NCBI RefSeq assembly: GCF_002161595.1
Contig: NZ_NFID01000014.1
Location: 1 to 64,000 of the forward strand
Direction of reading: 5' to 3'
Length of the DNA: 64,000 nucleotides
Source of the DNA: Gemmiger sp. An50
GTDB taxonomy: Bacteria > Bacillota > Clostridia > Oscillospirales > Ruminococcaceae
In this document: one piece after another, positions 59,624 to 64,000 of the stretch
How positions within the stretch are numbered: position 1 is the first letter of the stretch
How the letters are laid out: each line of letters opens with the position of its first letter
Program-made: the position numbers and the translations under genes
The notes under the pieces: model-generated
The model's input: only the letters and a program-made list of their open reading frames with translations
What the model was told of the DNA's origin: nothing
Databases searched by the model: none

Positions 59624-59652
59624 TTGCCGCCAACGGTCAAACCCGGTATAAT
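59624..59652 (+). promoter_or_regulatory. Promoter of rnhA-mnmA
   Basis: TTGCCG (59624-59629) and TATAAT (59647-59652), 17-base spacer, about 85 bases before the rnhA start. Confidence 0.65.
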
Positions 59653-59742
59653 AATGCCATTGGGCGTTGACCGGTTATTTGTTGACAACAAGGCATGCCC
59701 GGAACAGAACGCCCGCCCTTGTGCGCGGGCAGGAGGACAGCA

Positions 59743-60192
59743 ATGAAACAGATCGAGATTTTTACCGACGGCGCCTGCAGCGGCAACCCCGGCCCCGGCG
59801 GCTGGGGCGCGGTGCTGCGCTATAAACAATTTGAAAAGGAGCTCTCCGGCGGCGAGGCCGAGACCACCAACAACCGCATGGAGCTCACCGCCTTCATCCG
59901 GGCGCTGGAGCAGCTGAAGGAGCCCTGCGAGATCACCCTGTGCAGCGATTCCAAATATGTGATCGACGGACTGGAAAAGGGCTGGGCCAAGGGCTGGCGA
60001 GCCCGGGGCTGGAAAAAGAGCGACAAATCCCCCGCCCTCAATCCGGACCTGTGGGGCCGTCTTTTGGACCTGTGCGAGGGGCATGTGATCCACTACAAAT
60101 GGATCAAGGGTCACGCCGGTCACCCGGAGAACGAGCGCTGCGACCGGCTGGCGGTGGAGCAGAGCAAGAAATATGGCGGCCGCCAGGCCTGA
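59743..60192 (+). CDS. rnhA: Ribonuclease HI
   Basis: A 149-residue RNase HI that cuts the RNA strand of RNA-DNA hybrids. Catalytic residues: Asp in [20 protein letters not shown], Glu in [14 protein letters not shown], Asp in [11 protein letters not shown] and the late acidic residue in [15 protein letters not shown]. The basic segment [15 protein letters not shown] is the hybrid-binding protrusion. Start at ATG 59743 with AGGAGGACAGCA. Followed 33 bases later by mnmA. Confidence 0.96.
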   Translation: MKQIEIFTDGACSGNPGPGGWGAVLRYKQFEKELSGGEAETTNNRMELTAFIRALEQLKEPCEITLCSDSKYVIDGLEKGWAKGWRARGWKKSDKSPALNPDLWGRLLDLCEGHVIHYKWIKGHAGHPENERCDRLAVEQSKKYGGRQA

Positions 60193-60225
60193 CGGCGGCT
60201 CAGAACACAATAAGGAGCAACAATT

Positions 60226-61296
60226 ATGAGCGATATTTTATTCCCCGGCAACGATTTTTCCACCTTTGAAAAGCAGGACAAGGTGCTGGTGGGCGTGTCC
60301 GGCGGGGTGGATTCCGCGGTGTGCGTGCACATTCTGCGGGAGCAGGGCTTCGCGGTGACCGGCGCGGTGATTCGCTTCTCCCCCGCCCACGACAAGGCGG
60401 TGGAGGAGGCCCGCAAGGCAGCCGCCGCCCTGGGCATTCCGCTGGAGGTCATTGAGGCGGGCGAGGAGTTCGAGCGCCAGGTGGTGGAGCCCTTCTGCCA
60501 GGCATACTGTGCCGGGCGCACCCCCAACCCCTGCGTGCTGTGCAACCCCACGGTGAAGTTCAAGCTGCTGGCTGCCCGTGCCGACGAGCTGGGCATTCCC
60601 TTCATTGCCACCGGCCATTACGCCCGGGTGGAGCAGACTGCCGCCGGGCAGTACCACATTGCTCAGCCCGCCAGCGTGGCCCGGGACCAGAGCTACATGC
60701 TCTACCGCCTGGGTCAGGACATTCTTTCCCGCCTGTGCCTGCCGCTGGGTGAGTTCGAGAAGGAGGACATCCGCCAGATCGCCCGTGACCTGGGCCTGCC
60801 CTGTGCCGACAGCCCGGACAGCATGGAGATCTGCTTCATTCCGGACGGCGACTACGCCGCCTTCATCCGGGGCCGGGGCCTGGAGGATAAGCCCGGCCGC
60901 TTCATCGCACCGGACGGGAAGGACCTGGGCCCCCACAAGGGCGTGATGCACTACACCCTGGGCCAGCGCAAGGGCCTGGGCCTGGCGCTGGGCAAGCCCG
61001 CCTTCGTGAAGGCCATCCGGGAAAACGGCGACGTGGAGCTGGGCTGGGCCGGTGAGGAGTTCTTTTCCGGCATGACCCTGCGGGACGTGTGCTGCGCCGC
61101 CGGGGGCGAACTGCCCGCCGGGGATTACCTGGTGAAGATCCGCAGCGCCGCGAAGCCTGTGCCCTGCCATTACGACGGCGAAGGCACCGTGCGCTTTGAA
61201 GAGCCTGCCCGTGCGCCCGCTCCCGGCCAGAGCGCCGTGTTCTACGGCGGCGGCCTGGTACTGGGCGGCGGCTTCATCGACCAGATTCTGGACTGA
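60226..61296 (+). CDS. mnmA: tRNA-specific 2-thiouridylase MnmA
   Basis: A 356-residue enzyme that puts sulfur on U34 of Lys, Glu and Gln tRNAs. The PP-loop is VLVGVSGGVDSAVCVHIL (about 20-37). The two active cysteines lie in GRTPNPCVLCNPTVKF (near 102) and DSMEICFIPDGDY (near 202). ATGHYARVE and VMHYTLGQRKGLGLA are standard. RBS AAGGAGCAACAATT. Full length; second gene of the rnhA unit. Confidence 0.95.
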   Translation: MSDILFPGNDFSTFEKQDKVLVGVSGGVDSAVCVHILREQGFAVTGAVIRFSPAHDKAVEEARKAAAALGIPLEVIEAGEEFERQVVEPFCQAYCAGRTPNPCVLCNPTVKFKLLAARADELGIPFIATGHYARVEQTAAGQYHIAQPASVARDQSYMLYRLGQDILSRLCLPLGEFEKEDIRQIARDLGLPCADSPDSMEICFIPDGDYAAFIRGRGLEDKPGRFIAPDGKDLGPHKGVMHYTLGQRKGLGLALGKPAFVKAIRENGDVELGWAGEEFFSGMTLRDVCCAAGGELPAGDYLVKIRSAAKPVPCHYDGEGTVRFEEPARAPAPGQSAVFYGGGLVLGGGFIDQILD

Positions 61297-61317
61297 TTTT
61301 CCCCCTCAAAACAAACC

Positions 61318-61361
61318 AAAAGCAGCCCCCTGCCGGAATACCGTGCAGGGGGCTGCTTTTT
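61318..61361. terminator. Bidirectional terminator, mnmA and coaD
   Basis: AAAAGCAGCCCCCTGC/GCAGGGGGCTGCTTTT stem with T runs both ways, between two convergent genes. Confidence 0.92.
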
Positions 61362-61369
61362 GCGTTTGT

Positions 61370-61876
61370 TTATTTGTTCTCTTCGGTCTTGGGGCCGAGA
61401 CGGCGGCGGATGTCGTCGATGATCTCGGGGCAGACAAACTCGGAGATATCGCCGCCCATGGTGGCCACCTCCCGAACGATGGAGGAGGACAGATACATGT
61501 ACTTGATGTCGGTGGTCATGAACATGGTCTCCAGGGTGGGGCATAGCTTTTTGTTGGTGAGCGCCATCTGGAACTCGTATTCAAAATCGCTCACCGCCCG
61601 CAGGCCCTTGATCAGGGTGCAGGCCCCCACGTGGGAGGCGTAGTCGGCCAGCAGGCCGCCGAAGAAGTCCACCCGCACGTTGGGCATATCCTTGGTGACG
61701 CGGCGGGCCAGCTCCACCCGCTCGGCGGGGGTAAATGCGGTGTTGCTCTTGGCGTAGTTCACCAGGATCAGCACGATCACCTCGTCAAACAGGCCCGAGG
61801 CCCGGCGGATGATGTCCAGGTGGCCCTTGGTGATGGGGTCAAAGCTGCCGGGGCAGATGGCGATGCGTTTTTCCAT
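61370..61876 (-). CDS. coaD: Phosphopantetheine adenylyltransferase
   Basis: A 168-residue enzyme of coenzyme A synthesis, making dephospho-CoA from 4'-phosphopantetheine and ATP. The nucleotidyltransferase motif ICPGSFDPITKGHLDIIRRA (first T/H-x-G-H, about 7-26) and the late YLSSSIVREVATMGGD (ISSS(x)VRE-type, about 129-144) are present; TLIKGLRAVSDFEYEFQMA is the substrate region. Start ATG 61876; the upstream frame has no RBS. Confidence 0.96.
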   Translation of the reverse strand: MEKRIAICPGSFDPITKGHLDIIRRASGLFDEVIVLILVNYAKSNTAFTPAERVELARRVTKDMPNVRVDFFGGLLADYASHVGACTLIKGLRAVSDFEYEFQMALTNKKLCPTLETMFMTTDIKYMYLSSSIVREVATMGGDISEFVCPEIIDDIRRRLGPKTEENK

Positions 61877-62014
61877 AAAGCGTTTTCCTTTCCGCTGGGG
61901 GCCGCTGGGCCCGCTGTTGGCCGTTTTCCCGCCGCAATGCACGGCGGGCGCCATTAAGTATACCCCCGGAAAAGCGGCCTTGTCAATTGCATTTTGGCCG
62001 CCGCTTTTTGCCCG

Positions 62015-63298
62015 TCAGTCCTGCTCGCACAGCTCGCAGAGCTTCTGGTAGAAGGGGGTGTTGTCCAGTGTGGCGAAGTAATCCATGGGGGTTTCGGCCC
62101 GACGGATCACCTCATGGCTGCCGTCCTCGTGCAGCAGCACCTCGGCGCTGCGCAGCTTGCCGTTGTAGTTGTAGCCCATGGAGAAGCCGTGGGCGCCGGT
62201 GTCGTGGATGACCAGCACGTCGCCGATGCCGGTCTCCGGCAGGGCCCGGTCGATGGCGAACTTGTCGTTGTTCTCGCACAGGCCGCCGGTCACATCGTAC
62301 ACATGGTCGCAGGGCTCATTTTCCTTGCCCAGCACGGTGATGTGATGGTACGCGCCGTACATGGCCGGGCGCATCAGGTTGGCGGCGCAGGCGTCCAGGC
62401 CCAGGTAGTCCTTTTGAATATGCTTTTCATGGAGCACAGTGGCCACCAGATGGCCGTAGGGGGCCAGCATGAACCGGCCCAGCTCGGTGAAGATGGACAC
62501 ATCGCCCATGCCCGCGGGCACCAGGATCTCCTCGAACTTTTTGCGCACGCCCTCGCCGATGGCGGCAATGTCGCTGGCGGGCTCCTCGGGGCGGTAGTCC
62601 ACGCCCACGCCGCCGGACAGGTTGATGAACTTGATCTTCGCGCCGGTGGCCTTGTTCAGCCGCACCGCCAGCCGGAACAGAATCTCGGCCAGGGCCGGGT
62701 AATAATCGTTGCTGGTGGTGTTGCTGGCCAGGAAAGCGTGGATGCCGAACTGCTTGGCGCCCTTCTTCATCAGCTTTTCAAAGGCGGAGGTCATCTGCTC
62801 CTCGGTCATGCCGTATTTGGCCTCACCGGGGTTGTCCATAATGTCGTTGCCCATGCTGAACACGCCGCCCGGATTGTAGCGGCAGAACACGGTTTCCGGC
62901 ACACCGGCCACCCGTTCCAGAAATTCCACGTGGGTGTAGTCGTCCAGATTGATGTAGGCGCCCATCTGGCAGGCCTTTTTCATGTCCTGGGCAGGGGTCA
63001 CGTTGGAGGAGAACATCACATCCTGGCCGGTAAAGCCGCAGGCCTCGCTGAGCAGCAGCTCGGTGTAGGTGGAGCAGTCCACCCCGCAGCCCTCCTCCTG
63101 CAAAATCTTCAGCAGCGCCGGAGTGGGTGTGGCCTTCACCGCGAAGTATTCCTTGTAGCCCTCATTCCAGGCGAAGGCCGCGTTCAAGCGGCGGGCATTT
63201 TCCCGAATGCCCTTTTCGTCGTAGATATGAAAGGGCGTGGGCACGTCCTCAATGATCGTCTGGGCCTGCTCCAGGCTGATGAACGGATGCTTTTGCAT
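62015..63298 (-). CDS. lysA: Diaminopimelate decarboxylase
   Basis: A 427-residue PLP enzyme of the alanine racemase-fold decarboxylase group, expected to turn meso-diaminopimelate into lysine. It has PTPFHIYDEKGIRENARRLN at the start, the PLP lysine in EYFAVKATPTPALL (near 53), GCGVDCSTYTELLLS, INLSGGVGVDYRPEEPA (phosphate loop, near 221) and the substrate-side GGLCENNDKFAIDRALP with Cys-Glu. It is slightly divergent from the common LysA set, so a related decarboxylase substrate (ornithine, carboxynorspermidine) is a smaller possibility. Start ATG 63298 preceded by AAAGGGAGACAAG. Monocistronic. Confidence 0.85.
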   Translation of the reverse strand: MQKHPFISLEQAQTIIEDVPTPFHIYDEKGIRENARRLNAAFAWNEGYKEYFAVKATPTPALLKILQEEGCGVDCSTYTELLLSEACGFTGQDVMFSSNVTPAQDMKKACQMGAYINLDDYTHVEFLERVAGVPETVFCRYNPGGVFSMGNDIMDNPGEAKYGMTEEQMTSAFEKLMKKGAKQFGIHAFLASNTTSNDYYPALAEILFRLAVRLNKATGAKIKFINLSGGVGVDYRPEEPASDIAAIGEGVRKKFEEILVPAGMGDVSIFTELGRFMLAPYGHLVATVLHEKHIQKDYLGLDACAANLMRPAMYGAYHHITVLGKENEPCDHVYDVTGGLCENNDKFAIDRALPETGIGDVLVIHDTGAHGFSMGYNYNGKLRSAEVLLHEDGSHEVIRRAETPMDYFATLDNTPFYQKLCELCEQD

Positions 63299-63415
63299 GG
63301 TGATCTTGTCTCCCTTTCCCACGGGCTGTTCGCCCGGTTTACTCACACAGCGTTTATTTTAGCACAGTATAACACAAAAGGGACCCACTGCGCAACGACA
63401 TGTTTTGCAGGCAGC

Positions 63416-63451
63416 AAAAAAGCCCTTCAAACGAAATGTTTGAAGGGCTTT
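63416..63451 (-). terminator. Terminator of tRNA-Asp-tRNA-Thr
   Basis: AGCCCTTCAAAC/GTTTGAAGGGCT stem with GAAAT loop and six T on the minus strand, five bases after the tRNA-Thr end. Confidence 0.92.
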
Positions 63452-63456
63452 GACCA

Positions 63457-63532
<76 letters not shown>

Positions 63533-63536
63533 AAGA

Positions 63537-63613
63537 TGGCGACCCGGATGGGGCTCGAACCCACGACCTCTAGCGTGACAGGCTAGCGTTCTAACCAACT
63601 GAACTACCGGGCC
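63537..63613 (-). tRNA. tRNA-Asp(GTC)
   Basis: A 77-nt cloverleaf: acceptor GGCCCGG/CCGGGTC, discriminator G, anticodon stem CTAGC/GCTAG with loop CTGTCAC (anticodon GTC, aspartate), T arm CGTGGGTTCGAGCCCCATC region, encoded CCA. Four bases before tRNA-Thr. Confidence 0.96.
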
Positions 63614-63644
63614 ATCTTTGCGTTGCCTTGTGGCGACTCTTAGT

Positions 63645-63673
63645 ATTATACAGACAGTTCCCCCGATTGTCAA
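63645..63673 (-). promoter_or_regulatory. Promoter of tRNA-Asp-tRNA-Thr
   Basis: Consensus minus-strand TTGACA (63668-63673) and TATAAT (63645-63650) with a 17-base spacer, about 32 bases before tRNA-Asp. Confidence 0.9.
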
Positions 63674-63724
63674 CCACTTTTTCAAAAAAATTTTAAACTT
63701 TTTTTGCGACGCTTTTTTGTCCCC

Positions 63725-63772
63725 AAAAACCGGCGGCGGGCGGGGCTTTTCGCCCATTCGCCCGCCGCCCGG
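63725..63772 (-). terminator. Terminator of the truncated gene at the right edge
   Basis: CCGGGCGGCGGGCG/CGCCCGCCGCCGG hairpin followed by TTTTTGG on the minus strand, 11 bases after the stop. Confidence 0.85.
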
Positions 63773-63782
63773 AAAAGAGGTT

Positions 63783-64000
63783 TTACTGCACCATTTCCAG
63801 CAGGCCGCACACTTCCAGCAGCCGCTGATACTCCAGCAGCATTTCCCGATTGCCGCCGCCCAGCTCGGCGATCACCTGATCCGCCACCCGGCCGCAGCTG
63901 CGGGTCCCGTCGATGTAATAGCCGCACAGCGCCTCCTGCATGGCCTTGTCCGGCTCGGCCTCATAGCGGCGGTCATACTCCCGCACCAGGGCCAGCTTGT
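63783..64000 (-). CDS. Hypothetical protein, C-terminal part (cut by window edge)
   Basis: A leftward frame open to the right edge, so the 5' part lies outside. The visible 72 residues (LALVREYDRRYEAEPDKAMQ...CGRVADQVIAELGGGNREMLLEYQRLLEVCGLLEMVQ) are helical and mixed in charge. Base composition and the terminator right after the stop fit a real gene. No family is recognised. Confidence 0.65.
   Translation of the reverse strand, partial: KLALVREYDRRYEAEPDKAMQEALCGYYIDGTRSCGRVADQVIAELGGGNREMLLEYQRLLEVCGLLEMVQ

Noticed and set aside
59446-60210. Minus-strand frame over rnhA
   Set aside because: Shadow of a clear RNase HI gene; no start signal.

Overview
The window is a high-GC chromosomal segment of a low-complexity-envelope Firmicute, most likely a Clostridia member of the Oscillospirales (Ruminococcaceae/Faecalibacterium-like). 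The signs are Firmicute gene orders (SRP RNA-dnaX-ybaB-recR; rnr-secG; gdpP-rplI-dnaB; tilS-hpt-ftsH), yaaL-bofA, RNase J, CCA-encoding tRNA genes, clear AGGAGG ribosome binding sites, some GTG/TTG starts, and Cys/His-rich housekeeping proteins with GC-rich codons. Species cannot be fixed from the sequence alone.

Left chromosomal arm (1-6.3 kb): tmRNA (ssrA), smpB, recR, ybaB, dnaX and the SRP RNA all read leftward; guaD reads rightward from a divergent promoter; then two tRNA-Ala(GGC) genes in tandem, each with its own promoter.

Accessory island (6,270-25,871): about 19.6 kb bounded by a 51-bp direct repeat that is the 3' part of tRNA-Ala, so it looks like an element integrated into the second tRNA-Ala gene. 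Inside, from left: a long perfect palindrome, a Phd-Doc toxin-antitoxin pair, two overlapping large tyrosine-recombinase-like genes (one apparently catalytically degenerate), a leftward operon of a small ORF, excisionase, integrase, a GHKL (MORC-like) ATPase fused to a PD-(D/E)XK-like nuclease domain, and a small protein. A divergent promoter/operator then leads to an XRE regulator and a type I restriction-modification locus. That locus is phase-variable: hsdM, an intact hsdS, a tyrosine recombinase, and two silent hsdS half genes, with four copies of a 13-14 bp inverted/direct site arranged +,-,+,-. Then come a small PD-(D/E)XK-like protein, hsdR, two orphan genes, a broken HipA/CtkA-like kinase remnant, a cluster of iteron-like repeats and the right attachment site. 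The island therefore combines mobility (four tyrosine recombinases) with defence.

Right chromosomal arm (25.9-64 kb), almost all leftward: WG-repeat lipoprotein, WapI-like immunity protein, rlmH, walJ-like, murA, two paralogous LysM-G5-M23 peptidoglycan hydrolases, a pseudouridine synthase, gdhA, rnpB (rightward), bofA, yaaL, a Crp/Fnr regulator with an MFS transporter, rnr, secG, a topoisomerase IV-type pair, then rightward a membrane protein, and a long leftward run rnj-gdpP-rplI-dnaB-tilS-hpt-ftsH-zinc ribbon protein. rnhA-mnmA read rightward; coaD, a diaminopimelate decarboxylase, tRNA-Thr, tRNA-Asp and a truncated gene at the right edge read leftward.

The most interesting parts are the hsdS shufflon, the paired recombinases, the GHKL-nuclease fusion next to an integrase, and the repeat cluster beside attR.
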